Shown here in pieces: positions 1-8,124 of a stretch of 42,659 nucleotides of DNA. The stretch's first letter is position 1. Each line of letters opens with the position of its first letter. The DNA comes from AR5 sp041499965. GTDB lineage: Bacteria; Methylomirabilota; Methylomirabilia; Rokubacteriales; CSP1-6. The notes below the pieces were generated by a model. That model worked only from the letters and a program-made list of their open reading frames with translations. It made no database searches and was not told the origin of the DNA. The DNA lies in contig JBGQLG010000027.1 of assembly GCA_041499965.1 (NCBI GenBank), positions 1-42,659 of the forward strand, given 5' to 3'. A program made the position numbers and the translations under genes.

Positions 1-1425
1 GAGCGGCGGCTGCTGGAGCGACTCGCCGAGGCGCCGCGCGCGCTGGTGATCGTCTCCGACGTCGAGAGCGCCGCGCGCTGGGCGCAGCGGCTGGCGCGGC
101 GCGGGACCGCGGTCCGACTGGACTCCGGCGTCGACGAGGCCGAGCGCGTGCAGGCGTGGACGCGGCTGGGTGACGGCACCGCGCGCGTGGCCATCGGCAC
201 GCGCTCGGCGCTCCTCGCGCCCTTGCCGCCGGGCGCGCTGCTGGCGCTGGTCGACGAGCACGAGGCCGCCCACAAGCCGCCGGGGCCGCCCCGGCTGCAC
301 TCGCGCGAGGTCGTGCTGGAGCGGGGCCGCCGCGAGCGACTGGCCGTGATCCTCACGACCGCCACGCCGAGCGTCGAGCTCTGGTGGCGCGCCACCGACC
401 GCGCCGGGATCGCGATGGCCCCACCGGCCCCCGGGCCGTGGCCCGCCGTCACGGTCACCGACACGCGCGGCATCCTGCGCCGCGAGCCGTTGACGCCGCC
501 GCTGGCCCGCGCTGTGCGCGAGACGCTGGCGGCCGGACGGCGCGTGCTGCTGCTGGTGAGCCGGCTGGCGGCCTCGCTGGCGTGCGACGAGTGCGGCGAG
601 ATCATGCGCTGCCCCGAGTGCGCGCTGGCCCTCGCCTATGCGCGCGCCGGTGGCACGCTGAGCTGCCGGCTGTGCGGCACGGCCGTGCCCGCGCTTCAGA
701 CGTGTCCTCGCTGCGGCGGCCACCGGCTGTCGCCGTTCGGCTGGGGGCTCGAGCGCGTCGAGCACGCCGTGCGCCGCCGCTTCCCCAAGGCACACGTGGC
801 CCGCTGGGATCCCGAAGCCTCGCGCGGGGCCAAGGGCGAGGCGCAGCGCTCAGCGGCGGCCGCGGCGGAGATCGTCATCGGCACGCGGGGCGCGCTGCGC
901 CTGTTCGGTCCCGCCTCCATCGGCCTGGCCGGCTTCGTCTCGCCCGACCAGCTCCTGCGCCTGCCCGACTTCCGGGCCGGCGAGCGAATGTTCGCGCTGA
1001 TGTGGGCGGCGGCCGAGCGTGTGGGCGCGCAGGGCGTGATGGTGATCCAGTCGCAGAACCCGACCCACTACGCGCTGGAGGCGGTCGCGCACCAGGAGAT
1101 GGGCGCCTTCTACCGTCCCGAGCTGAAGTTCCGCGCGGAGCTGGGATACCCGCCTTTCCGCCGACTGGCGGTGGTGACCCTGAGCGGCGCCGCCGACACC
1201 CGCCGGCTGGCCGACGAGGTGGCGGCGGCGCTGCGCGCCTCCCCCCGACTGACCGTCTACCCTCCGGTGGCCGAGCGCCGCCAGCGGGCCTGGCGCATCG
1301 TCGTGAAGGGCGAGGCCGAGTTGCCGGTGGTCCTGGCCGCAGCCCTGGAGGACTTCAGAGGTCCCCGCCCGCGGAGCCGCGGTATCATTGACGTGGAGGT
1401 GGATCCGGTCGAATGGCCGTCCTGA
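1..1425 (+). CDS. priA: Primosomal protein N' (PriA), 5' partial, helicase motifs degenerate
   Basis: The C-terminal 474 residues of a PriA-family replication-restart protein; the reading frame is open to the window edge, so the DNA-binding domain and Walker A motif lie upstream. The zinc-binding insertion is intact, with four CxxC pairs (CDEC, CPEC, CRLC, CPRC) at nt 587-718, followed by the family hallmark PDFRAGER at nt 964-987 and a C-terminal YPPF segment. The helicase core is eroded. The DEEH box reads DEHE, the GTQxxAKG motif V reads GTRGALRLFG, and the QVAGRAGR motif VI with its arginine fingers reads WAAAERVGA. Family membership is clear; ATP-driven unwinding is unlikely, as is known for actinobacterial PriA. 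The gene overlaps def by 13 nt and opens a priA-def-fmt-rsmB-rpe operon. Confidence 0.93.
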   Translation, partial: ERRLLERLAEAPRALVIVSDVESAARWAQRLARRGTAVRLDSGVDEAERVQAWTRLGDGTARVAIGTRSALLAPLPPGALLALVDEHEAAHKPPGPPRLHSREVVLERGRRERLAVILTTATPSVELWWRATDRAGIAMAPPAPGPWPAVTVTDTRGILRREPLTPPLARAVRETLAAGRRVLLLVSRLAASLACDECGEIMRCPECALALAYARAGGTLSCRLCGTAVPALQTCPRCGGHRLSPFGWGLERVEHAVRRRFPKAHVARWDPEASRGAKGEAQRSAAAAAEIVIGTRGALRLFGPASIGLAGFVSPDQLLRLPDFRAGERMFALMWAAAERVGAQGVMVIQSQNPTHYALEAVAHQEMGAFYRPELKFRAELGYPPFRRLAVVTLSGAADTRRLADEVAAALRASPRLTVYPPVAERRQRAWRIVVKGEAELPVVLAAALEDFRGPRPRSRGIIDVEVDPVEWPS

Positions 1426-1937
1426 AAGTTCGTCGTTACGGCGATCCCATACTGCGGCGTCGCGCCAACCCCGTCGAGACGATGACCCCCCAGGTGCGCA
1501 AGCTCGTCGATGACATGATCGAGACCATGTACGACGAGGTCGGCATCGGGCTGGCCGCTCCGCAGGTCGGCGCCTCCGTACGCCTGCTCGTCGTCGGCGA
1601 CGAGGAAGGGCGCGGCGCCCAGGCGCTGGTCAATCCCGCCATCACCGCCGAGGGCGGCAAGGTCACCGCCGAGGAGGGCTGCCTGTCGCTGCCCGGCATC
1701 TTCGCCCAGGTCACGCGCTCGGAGTGGGTGACGCTGGAGGCGCAGGACCTCGAGGGCCGGCCGATCGCCATCACGGCCCGCGGCCTGCGGGCCCGCGTCT
1801 TCCAGCACGAGATCGATCACCTCGACGGCGTGCTGTTCATCGATCGGCTGGAGCCGATGGTCCGCGACCGCATCAAGCGCCGGATCAAGAAGGACGGCTT
1901 CAGCGAGGACACCGCCCACCGCGCCTTCGCGCTGTAG
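1413..1937 (+). CDS. def: Peptide deformylase
   Basis: A 174-aa metalloenzyme that removes the N-formyl group from nascent proteins at the ribosome. All three family motifs are visible: GIGLAAPQ (residues 44-51), EEGCLS (87-92, with metal ligand Cys90) and QHEIDH (131-136, with metal ligands His132 and His136 and catalytic Glu133). The length is normal. The ATG lies inside the end of priA, with a GGAGGTGGA Shine-Dalgarno stretch about 10 nt upstream. A GGTATCAT -10-like box at 1381-1388 could give an internal promoter. fmt, the enzyme that adds the formyl group, follows after 4 nt, the classic def-fmt pairing. Confidence 0.97.
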   Translation: MAVLKVRRYGDPILRRRANPVETMTPQVRKLVDDMIETMYDEVGIGLAAPQVGASVRLLVVGDEEGRGAQALVNPAITAEGGKVTAEEGCLSLPGIFAQVTRSEWVTLEAQDLEGRPIAITARGLRARVFQHEIDHLDGVLFIDRLEPMVRDRIKRRIKKDGFSEDTAHRAFAL

Positions 1938-1941
1938 TCCG

Positions 1942-2859
1942 CTGAAGGTCCTGTTCTACGGCACGCCGTCGTTCGCGCTGCCGGCGTTCGAAGCCGTCCA
2001 CCGCCACCACACGATCGTCACCGTCGTCACCCAGCCGGACCGTCCCGCCCACCGCGGCCAGAAGCTGACGCCACCCCCGGTGAAGATTGCGGCGCTGGCG
2101 ACCGGTCTGCCCGTGCTCCAGCCCGCCCGGCTGCGCGATCCCGAGTGGCCGGAGCGGCTGCGCGCGCTCGGCGCCAACGTCGCCGTCGTGGTCGCCTTCG
2201 GCCAGATCCTGCCGCAGGCCGTCCTCGACGCGCCCGCGCGCGGCTCGATCAACATCCATGGCTCGATCCTGCCGCGCTACCGCGGCGCGGCCCCAATCCA
2301 GTGGGCGATCATCCGCGGCGAGACCGTCACCGGCATCACGACCTTCCAGATGGACGCCGGCATGGACACGGGCGCCGTGCTGCTGACCGCCCAGACGCCG
2401 ATTGGTCCCGAGGAGACGGCGGCCGAGCTGGCCGAGCGACTCTCGATCCTCGGCGCCGACGTCATCCTCGACACGCTGGCGCGGCTCGACACGGTGACGC
2501 CGCAGCCGCAGCGCCACGAGGCGGCGACGCTGGCGCCGCGCCTGAAGAAGACCGACGGCGCGCTCGACTGGGGGCGCCCCGCCCGCGATCTCGTGAACCT
2601 GATCCGCGGCTGTAACGCGTGGCCGGGCGCCACGACCACGGCGGCCGGCGGCGCATTGACCGTGTGGCGGGCGCGGGCGGTGGCCGGCTCGGCCGAGCCC
2701 GGCACGCTCGTCCCGCACGAGCGCACGCTGGCGGTGGCGGCCGGCGAGAGCGCGGTGCTGCCGGTCGAGGTTCAGCCGGAGAGCCGTCGGGCGGTGAGCT
2801 GGAGCGAGTTCCTCCGCGGCGCTCGCCTGACCGCCGGCCAGCGGCTCGTCACGCCGTGA
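1942..2859 (+). CDS. fmt: Methionyl-tRNA formyltransferase, apparent CTG start
   Basis: A 305-aa enzyme that formylates initiator Met-tRNA using 10-formyltetrahydrofolate. Catalytic residues are present: Asn104 and His106 in INIHGSILPRYRGAAP and Asp142 in AGMDTG. E. coli numbering is N106, H108 and D144, so the constant offset of two supports the chosen N-terminus. No ATG, GTG or TTG in frame gives a full protein. The first one, GTG at 2080, would delete the conserved KVLFYGTPSFALP strand and P-loop-like region. The best start is CTG at 1942, 4 nt after the def stop, which implies translational coupling. The 3' end overlaps rsmB as GTGA. The start codon is an inference; the function is secure. 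Confidence 0.93.
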   Translation: MKVLFYGTPSFALPAFEAVHRHHTIVTVVTQPDRPAHRGQKLTPPPVKIAALATGLPVLQPARLRDPEWPERLRALGANVAVVVAFGQILPQAVLDAPARGSINIHGSILPRYRGAAPIQWAIIRGETVTGITTFQMDAGMDTGAVLLTAQTPIGPEETAAELAERLSILGADVILDTLARLDTVTPQPQRHEAATLAPRLKKTDGALDWGRPARDLVNLIRGCNAWPGATTTAAGGALTVWRARAVAGSAEPGTLVPHERTLAVAAGESAVLPVEVQPESRRAVSWSEFLRGARLTAGQRLVTP

Positions 2860-4235
2860 GCGCGGCGTCCGGCAAGCGGCCGGACCGGCCTCGGCGCGCG
2901 GCGGGACAGGCCTCGCCGGCCCGCGCGGTCGCCGCGCGGGTGCTGGAGCGCGTGGAGAGTGACGGCGCCTTCGCCGACCTGGCGCTCGACGCCGAGCTGC
3001 GGCGTCGTCCGCTGGCCGCGCGAGACGTCGCCCTGGCCACCGAGCTGATCTTCGGCACGCTGCGCTGGCAGCGCTACCTCGACTGGATCCTGTCGCCGCA
3101 CTCGCGCCGGCGGCTGCCCACGCTCGACCCGCCGGTGCGCGTGTTGCTGCGATTGACCGCCTACCAGATCGCGTTTCTCGAACGCGTCCCGGCGTTCGCG
3201 GCCGTCAACGACGCGGTCACGCTGGCCCGCGGCGCGCCGGGCGTGGCCGAGTACGTCAACGCCGTCCTGCGCGCGTTCGCCCGGCGCGGGGTCGCCGAGC
3301 GCGAGCCGGCGCCGCCGCGCGATCCGCTGGAGGCGCTGGCCACGCGCTGCTCGTTTCCGACCTGGCTGGCCGTGCGGTGGGTCGCCCGATATGGCGCCGA
3401 GGAGGCGGAAGCCCTGATGCGCGCGCTGAACGCCCGCGCTCCGCTCACCGTCCGCACCAACACGCTGCGCACGACGCGTGACGCCCTGGCGGCGCGGCTG
3501 CGCGACGAGGAGGAGGCGACCGTGCGCGTCACTCCCCTGGCGCCCGAGGGCCTCGTGGTCGAGGGCGGTGGCGATCCCGGGCGCTGGCGGGCGTTCCTCG
3601 AGGGCGCCTGCGTCCTGCAGGACGAGGCGTCGATGCTCGTGGCCCGGCTGCTCGAGCCGGCCGCCGGGATGACGATCGCCGACGTCTGCGCGGCGCCGGG
3701 CACCAAGACGACGCACCTCGCCCAGCTCATGGAGGATCGCGGGCGCGTGCTCGCGTTCGACCCGCAGGCGGCGCGACTGGCCCGCGTCGGCGAGACGGCG
3801 GCGCGGCTGGGCGTGACGATCGCCGAGCCCGTCGAGGGCCCGGTGGAGGACCTGGCGCCGCGCTGGGCCGGCGTCTGCGACGGCGTGCTGGTCGACGCGC
3901 CGTGCTCGAACCTGGGCGTGCTGCGCCGCAACCCCGAGGCGAAGTGGCGGCGGCAGCCTGGCGACGTCGTCGCCGCCGGCGAGCGCCAGCGTGGCATCCT
4001 GGCGGCGGCGGCCACGCTCGTGCGGCCGGGCGGGCGTCTCGTCTACGCGACGTGCTCGCTCGAGCCCGAGGAGAACGACGAGGTGGCGCGCGCCTTCCTC
4101 GCCGCCCAGCCGGCGTTCACGGTGGACGCGCCGACCGCGTGCCCCGTCGCGCCCGACGCGGCCGGCTTCGTGCGCTGCCTGCCGCACCGCCACGGCACCG
4201 ACGGTTTCACGGCCATCCGCTTCCGCCGCGCCTGA
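2856..4235 (+). CDS. rsmB: 16S rRNA (cytosine-967-C5)-methyltransferase RsmB
   Basis: A 459-aa RNA m5C methyltransferase with an N-terminal NusB-like RNA-binding domain (about residues 20-160) and a C-terminal Rossmann catalytic domain. Visible motifs are the SAM-binding DVCAAPGTKTTHL (from residue 276), DAPCSNLGVLRRNP with Cys350, and YATCSLEPEEND with Cys400. These are the two cysteines of the RsmB/NOP2 mechanism. The GTG start overlaps the fmt stop by 4 nt (GTGA), and the position right after fmt is the usual one for this gene. The first 20 residues are Arg/Pro-rich and poorly conserved in appearance. Confidence 0.95.
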   Translation: MSAASGKRPDRPRRAAGQASPARAVAARVLERVESDGAFADLALDAELRRRPLAARDVALATELIFGTLRWQRYLDWILSPHSRRRLPTLDPPVRVLLRLTAYQIAFLERVPAFAAVNDAVTLARGAPGVAEYVNAVLRAFARRGVAEREPAPPRDPLEALATRCSFPTWLAVRWVARYGAEEAEALMRALNARAPLTVRTNTLRTTRDALAARLRDEEEATVRVTPLAPEGLVVEGGGDPGRWRAFLEGACVLQDEASMLVARLLEPAAGMTIADVCAAPGTKTTHLAQLMEDRGRVLAFDPQAARLARVGETAARLGVTIAEPVEGPVEDLAPRWAGVCDGVLVDAPCSNLGVLRRNPEAKWRRQPGDVVAAGERQRGILAAAATLVRPGGRLVYATCSLEPEENDEVARAFLAAQPAFTVDAPTACPVAPDAAGFVRCLPHRHGTDGFTAIRFRRA

Positions 4236-4244
4236 GCCGTTTGC

Positions 4245-4252
4245 GGTATAAC
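4245..4252 (+). promoter_or_regulatory. Candidate -10 box ahead of rpe
   Basis: GGTATAAC, preceded by TTTGC, lies 6 nt before the rpe GTG start. No convincing -35 is seen at 16-18 nt spacing. If used, the transcript would start at or next to the start codon (leaderless or nearly so). The shape matches the GGTA-type boxes ahead of several other genes here. Confidence 0.45.
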
Positions 4253-4258
4253 AAGGGC

Positions 4259-4924
4259 GTGATCCGCATCGCGCCCTCGATCCTCTCCGCCGACTTCGGC
4301 ATCCTCGCCGAGGAGATCGCCAAGGTGGAGGCGGCGGGCGCCGACCAGCTCCACATCGACGTCATGGACGGCTGCTTCGTGCCCAACATCTCCATGGGCT
4401 TTCCCATCCTCGACGCGATCCGCAAGCGCACGCGGCTGCCGCTCGACCTGCACCTGATGATCGTCGAGCCGGGGAAATACCTCGCCGAGTTCGCCGCCCG
4501 GGGCGCCGACATGTTGACGGTGCACGTCGAGGCGTGTCCGCACCTGCAGCGCACGCTCGTGAGCATCCGTGAGCTGGCCGCCCGGCGGGGCGCGCCGGTG
4601 AAGGCCGGGGCCGCGCTGAACCCGGCCACCCCGCCGTCCGCGCTCGACTACGTGCTCGACGACCTCGACCTCGTGCTGGTGATGTCGGTCAACCCCGGCT
4701 TCGGCGGTCAGAAGTTCATCCCGGCCGTGTATCCGAAGATCCGCCAGATCCGCTCGCAGCTCGGCGACCGCCCGGTGGACGTCTCCATCGACGGCGGTGT
4801 CAAGGTCGAGCACGCGCGGCCACTGGCCGAGCACGGCGCCTCGGTCCTGGTGGCGGGCTCGGCCGTGTTCGAGGCCAAGGACCCGGCGGCGGTCATCAAG
4901 CAGATGCGGAGCGCGGCAGGCTAG
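4259..4924 (+). CDS. rpe: Ribulose-phosphate 3-epimerase
   Basis: A 221-aa TIM-barrel enzyme interconverting ribulose-5-phosphate and xylulose-5-phosphate in the pentose phosphate or Calvin pathway. The family N-terminus IAPSILSADF is at residues 4-13. The metal and catalytic residues are in LHIDVMDG (His32, Asp34, Asp37) and LDLHLM (His65). The SVNPGFGGQKF phosphate loop and a late DGGV complete the set. The GTG start gives the usual length. It sits 23 nt after rsmB in the standard order and ends just before a large palindrome that may separate it from the next gene. Confidence 0.96.
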   Translation: MIRIAPSILSADFGILAEEIAKVEAAGADQLHIDVMDGCFVPNISMGFPILDAIRKRTRLPLDLHLMIVEPGKYLAEFAARGADMLTVHVEACPHLQRTLVSIRELAARRGAPVKAGAALNPATPPSALDYVLDDLDLVLVMSVNPGFGGQKFIPAVYPKIRQIRSQLGDRPVDVSIDGGVKVEHARPLAEHGASVLVAGSAVFEAKDPAAVIKQMRSAAG

Positions 4925-4957
4925 TCAGACCATCCGCAGCCCGGGCGCGCGCGGCGG

Positions 4958-5150
4958 CGGCTCGCGGCGTGGGCGGCGGGGCGACGCGGTGGGGCGACAG
5001 GGTCCCCTTCGGTTCCGCGTGAGACGACCGGGTGCGCGAAGGGGTGGTCGGAGCCTGGTCCTACGCGTGGCCTTACACGATCGAAGCCAACGGAACCTCC
5101 GGGGACCCTGTCGCCCCACCGCGTCGCCCCGCCGCCCCCGCCGCGAGCCG
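4958..5150. repeat. 193-bp palindromic element with two 60-bp inverted arms
   Basis: The left arm (4958-5017) and right arm (5091-5150) are reverse complements apart from about four positions: one near the outer end and a three-base block near the inner end. They enclose a 73-nt loop (5018-5090). Each arm contains GGGGCGACGCGGTGGGGCGA or its complement. No T-run follows, so it is not a typical intrinsic terminator, and no protein is encoded convincingly. The regular arms and rather sharp ends look like a MITE or BIME-type non-autonomous repeat. The remaining intergenic DNA (4925-4957 and 5151-5289) holds nothing else I can name. Confidence 0.85.
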
Positions 5151-5289
5151 GGACGCTCTCTGCCAAGCCGCCGAATCTCAGGGCTCGGGCACCAGCTCAG
5201 CAGTTCGACCCCCGCTGAATCCCTGGAGGTCGGGCCCGTGTCCCAACCGGGTGAGACCCGATGTGAGCGGGGCCGGATCTACGACGGGG

Positions 5290-5928
5290 ATGCGGGTGGC
5301 GGAGCTTTGGCGCTATCCGGTCAAATCGTTGGGTGGTGAGCGGCTCGAGCGCGCGGTGGTGTCGGCGAACGGCATTGCGGGGGACCGGATCGTGCACGTG
5401 CAAAACGGGCGGGGGCGAGTGATGACGGCGCGGACGCACCCGCGGCTGCTGGGCCTTCACGCCAGGCTCGGGGACGACGGCGAGCCGCTGATCGACGGGC
5501 GGCCGTGGACGGCGGCGGAGTCGGCGGCGGCGGTGCGGGCGGCGGCCGGGCCCGAGGCCACCCTGGCGCGCTACGACGGTCCGGAGCGCTTCGACGTGCT
5601 GCCGCTACTGGTGGCGACCGACGGGGCCATCGCCGCGCTCGGCGTCGATGGTCGGCGGCTGCGGCCCAACATCGTGATTGCGGGCGTGCCCGGCGTGCTG
5701 GAACGGCAGTGGCCCGGCCGGCGGCTGCGCATCGGCGAGGTGGTCATCGCGCTCGAGAAGCTGCGCGGGCGCTGCGTGATGACGACCTACGATCCCGACA
5801 CGCAGGTGCAGGATCTCTCCGTGCTGCAGCGCATCGTCGACGACTTCGACGGGCGGATGGCGCTCGACAGCGCGGTGCTGGCCGGCGGGACGATCGCCGT
5901 CGGCGATCCGGTGGAGGTGGTCGCCTAG
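5290..5928 (+). CDS. MOSC domain protein (molybdenum cofactor sulfurase C-terminal-like)
   Basis: A 212-aa protein with a MOSC N-terminal beta-barrel (AELWRYPVKSLGGERL, then GDR near residue 36) followed by a MOSC core. The core contains LRPNIVI, W.GRRLRIGEVVI and GRCVMTTYDPDTQVQD. The Cys in GRC is at the position used as molybdenum ligand in mARC/YcbX-type reductases, which suggests a Moco-binding oxidoreductase of that type. The substrate cannot be told. The ATG at 5290 begins the conserved domain directly; the frame stays open upstream but that part has no family resemblance. It stands alone between the palindrome and ffh. Confidence 0.82.
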   Translation: MRVAELWRYPVKSLGGERLERAVVSANGIAGDRIVHVQNGRGRVMTARTHPRLLGLHARLGDDGEPLIDGRPWTAAESAAAVRAAAGPEATLARYDGPERFDVLPLLVATDGAIAALGVDGRRLRPNIVIAGVPGVLERQWPGRRLRIGEVVIALEKLRGRCVMTTYDPDTQVQDLSVLQRIVDDFDGRMALDSAVLAGGTIAVGDPVEVVA

Positions 5929-5935
5929 CGAGGAG

Positions 5936-5964
5936 TTGAAATCTTCCGCGTAGTTGCGTAAACT
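5936..5964 (+). promoter_or_regulatory. Sigma70-type promoter for the ffh-rpsP operon
   Basis: TTGAAA (5936-5941), a 17-nt spacer and TAAACT (5959-5964) preceded by TTGCG form a near-consensus promoter. Transcription would start around 5971, only a few bases before the ffh ATG at 5976, giving a very short leader. Confidence 0.65.
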
Positions 5965-5975
5965 TTGTGTTTCCC

Positions 5976-7328
5976 ATGTTGGACTCCCTCTCAACGAAAC
6001 TGCAGGCGATCTTCGACCGGCTGGGCGGCCGCGGCCGGCTGAGCGAGGACAACATCCAGGAAGCGCTGCGCGAGGTGCGCGTGGCCCTGCTGGAAGCCGA
6101 CGTCAACTTCAAGGTCGTGCGCGGCTTCATGGAGCGTGTGCGCGAGAAGGCCGTCGGCCAGGACGTCCTCAGGTCGCTCACGCCCGCCCAGCAGGTGGTG
6201 AAGGTCGTCCACGACGAGTTGATCGAGCTGCTCGGCGGCAGCGGCCATCGCCTGGCGGCGGCCTCGCATCCGCCGACGGTGATCATGCTGATCGGCCTGC
6301 AGGGCTCGGGCAAGACCACGACCGCCGCCAAGCTGGCGCGCATGTACGGCAAGCAGGGCCAGCATCCGCTCATGGCCGCCGCCGACACCTACCGCCCCGC
6401 CGCCCAGGAGCAACTCCGCACGCTGGGCGGCCAGATCGGCGTGCCCGTCGTGGGCGGGCCCGGGCAGACGCCGCTCGAGATCTGCCGGGCGGCGCGCGAC
6501 GAGGCGGCGGCGCGCGGGCTGACGCCGCTCATCCTCGACACCGCCGGACGCCTGCACATCGACGAGGGCATGCTCGACGAGCTGAAGGCCATCAAGCGCG
6601 AGGTGGGGCCGCACCACGTCCTGCTCGTCGTCGACGCCATGACCGGCCAGGACGCCGTGACGGTCTCCGAGCGCTTCAACGCGGCCGTCGGTATCGACGC
6701 GGTGATCCTCACCAAGATGGACGGCGACTCCCGCGGTGGCGCCGCGCTGTCGGTGCGTCACGTCACCGGCCGGCCCATCGCCTTCGTGGGCATGGGCGAG
6801 AAGACCGACGCGCTCGAGCCCTTCCATCCCGATCGGCTCGCCTCGCGCATCCTCGGGATGGGCGACGTGCTGTCGCTGGTCGAGAAGGCCCAGGAGACGA
6901 TCGATCAGGACAAGGCCCAGGAGCTGGCGCGCAAGCTGCGCGAGGACAGCTTCTCGCTCGACGATTTCCGCGAGCAGCTGCAGCAGCTGCGCAAGATGGG
7001 ACCGCTCGACCAGGTCATGGGCATGCTGCCGTTCGGCAAGATGTTCAAGGGCGCCGCCCCGGCCGAGCTGAACGGCGAGCAGGCCGACCTGGGCCGCTTC
7101 GACGCGATCATCACCTCGATGACGCCCTCCGAGCGGAGCCATCCCGAGATCATCAACGGCAGCCGCCGGCAGCGCATCGCGCGCGGCAGCGGCACCAGCG
7201 TGCAGGACGTGAACCGGCTGCTCAAGCAGTACGCGCAGCTCAGGAAGATGATGAAGCAGTTCAAAGGCATGGAAGGCAAGCTGGGCAAGCTCAAGGGGCT
7301 GCCGGGCTTCCCGACCCTGAGGGGGTGA
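5976..7328 (+). CDS. ffh: Signal recognition particle protein Ffh
   Basis: A 450-aa SRP54 GTPase that binds signal sequences emerging from the ribosome and delivers them to FtsY at the membrane. The N domain precedes a G domain with GLQGSGKTTTAAKLA (G1, around residue 107), DTYRPAAQEQL, DTAGRLHIDE (G3), TKMDGDSRGGAAL (G4) and GMGEKTDALEPF. The M domain has the RNA-binding segment SRRQRIARGSGTSVQDVN and a Met-rich end. An in-frame GTG at 5967 would add three residues, but the ATG fits the family start MLDSLS. rpsP follows after 4 nt. Confidence 0.98.
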   Translation: MLDSLSTKLQAIFDRLGGRGRLSEDNIQEALREVRVALLEADVNFKVVRGFMERVREKAVGQDVLRSLTPAQQVVKVVHDELIELLGGSGHRLAAASHPPTVIMLIGLQGSGKTTTAAKLARMYGKQGQHPLMAAADTYRPAAQEQLRTLGGQIGVPVVGGPGQTPLEICRAARDEAAARGLTPLILDTAGRLHIDEGMLDELKAIKREVGPHHVLLVVDAMTGQDAVTVSERFNAAVGIDAVILTKMDGDSRGGAALSVRHVTGRPIAFVGMGEKTDALEPFHPDRLASRILGMGDVLSLVEKAQETIDQDKAQELARKLREDSFSLDDFREQLQQLRKMGPLDQVMGMLPFGKMFKGAAPAELNGEQADLGRFDAIITSMTPSERSHPEIINGSRRQRIARGSGTSVQDVNRLLKQYAQLRKMMKQFKGMEGKLGKLKGLPGFPTLRG

Positions 7329-7332
7329 CGAC

Positions 7333-7581
7333 GTGTCGGTGACGATTCGACTGCGACGTGAAGGCTCGAGCAAGCGGCCGCGCTACCGCGTGGTGGTGGC
7401 GGATTCCCGCTCCCCGCGCGACGGCCGGTTCATCGAAGTGATCGGCCACTACAACCCGGTGACGCAGCCGCCCACGGTGAAGATCGACCGGGAGCGGGCG
7501 ACCGCGTGGATCAGCAAGGGGGCCCAGCCCTCCAACACGGTGAAGAAGCTGATCGCGGTGGTCGCCAAGTTGAGCGCGTAG
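7333..7581 (+). CDS. rpsP: 30S ribosomal protein S16
   Basis: An 82-aa small-subunit ribosomal protein with the family N-terminus VTIRLRREGSSKRPRYRVVVADS and the GHYNP motif. The GTG start lies 4 nt after ffh, with a GAGGGGGTGACGACG ribosome-binding context. In many genomes a small KH-domain RNA-binding protein (khpA) lies between rpsP and rimM; here rimM follows within about 15 nt and no khpA is present. Confidence 0.97.
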   Translation: MSVTIRLRREGSSKRPRYRVVVADSRSPRDGRFIEVIGHYNPVTQPPTVKIDRERATAWISKGAQPSNTVKKLIAVVAKLSA

Positions 7582-7595
7582 GACAGCCGCCGCCG

Positions 7596-8120
7596 GTGGT
7601 GTCGTCGGGCGATCTCGTCGTCATCGGCGAGGTGACGCGACCCCACGGGCTGCGGGGTGAGATGCGGGTGACGCCGCACACCGACCGGCCCGAGCGGTTC
7701 GACGGGCTGAGCGAGTGCGTGCTGTGGGACGAGGCCAGCGACGCCCGCGCGGTGCATCGCATCACGGGCACGCGCCGGCAGGGCGACGCCGTGCTGCTCT
7801 CGCTGGCCGGCTGCGAGTCGGTCGAGGCGGCGCGGGCGCTGGTGGGACGGCTGGTGGCGCTGCCCCGCGAGCAGGCGCTGCCGGCCCCGCCCGGCCACGT
7901 GTACCCGTGGCAGCTCGTGGGCTGCCGCGTGGTGACGGACGACGGTCGCGCGGTCGGCGAGGTGAGCGGCATCGAGCCGTCGCCGGCTCACGACCTCTGG
8001 GTCGTGCGCGGCGCCGGCCGCGAGCACCTGATCCCGGCCGTCGCCGAGATCGTGGTGGAGGTGGACGTCGACGCGCGCCGGGTCGTCATCCGGCCGCCGG
8101 AGGGACTGCTCGAGCTGTAG
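7596..8120 (+). CDS. rimM: Ribosome maturation factor RimM
   Basis: A 174-aa 16S rRNA processing factor. The N-terminal RimM barrel shows IGEVTRPHGLRGEMRV, followed by a PRC-barrel with YPWQLVGCRVVTDDGRAVGEV and a hydrophobic HLIPAV segment. Two tandem GTG codons (7596 and 7599) are possible starts; both give the normal family length, and AGGACAG upstream can serve as ribosome-binding site. The position between rpsP and trmD is the standard one and supports the call. Confidence 0.94.
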   Translation: MVSSGDLVVIGEVTRPHGLRGEMRVTPHTDRPERFDGLSECVLWDEASDARAVHRITGTRRQGDAVLLSLAGCESVEAARALVGRLVALPREQALPAPPGHVYPWQLVGCRVVTDDGRAVGEVSGIEPSPAHDLWVVRGAGREHLIPAVAEIVVEVDVDARRVVIRPPEGLLEL

Positions 8121-8124
8121 GGCG

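Noticed and set aside
2772..4193. A 473-codon minus-strand frame across rsmB
   Set aside because: Antisense shadow; rsmB motifs are complete on the plus strand.
4958..5150. Intrinsic terminator of rpe
   Set aside because: The stem is far too long, the loop is 73 nt and no U-tract follows.
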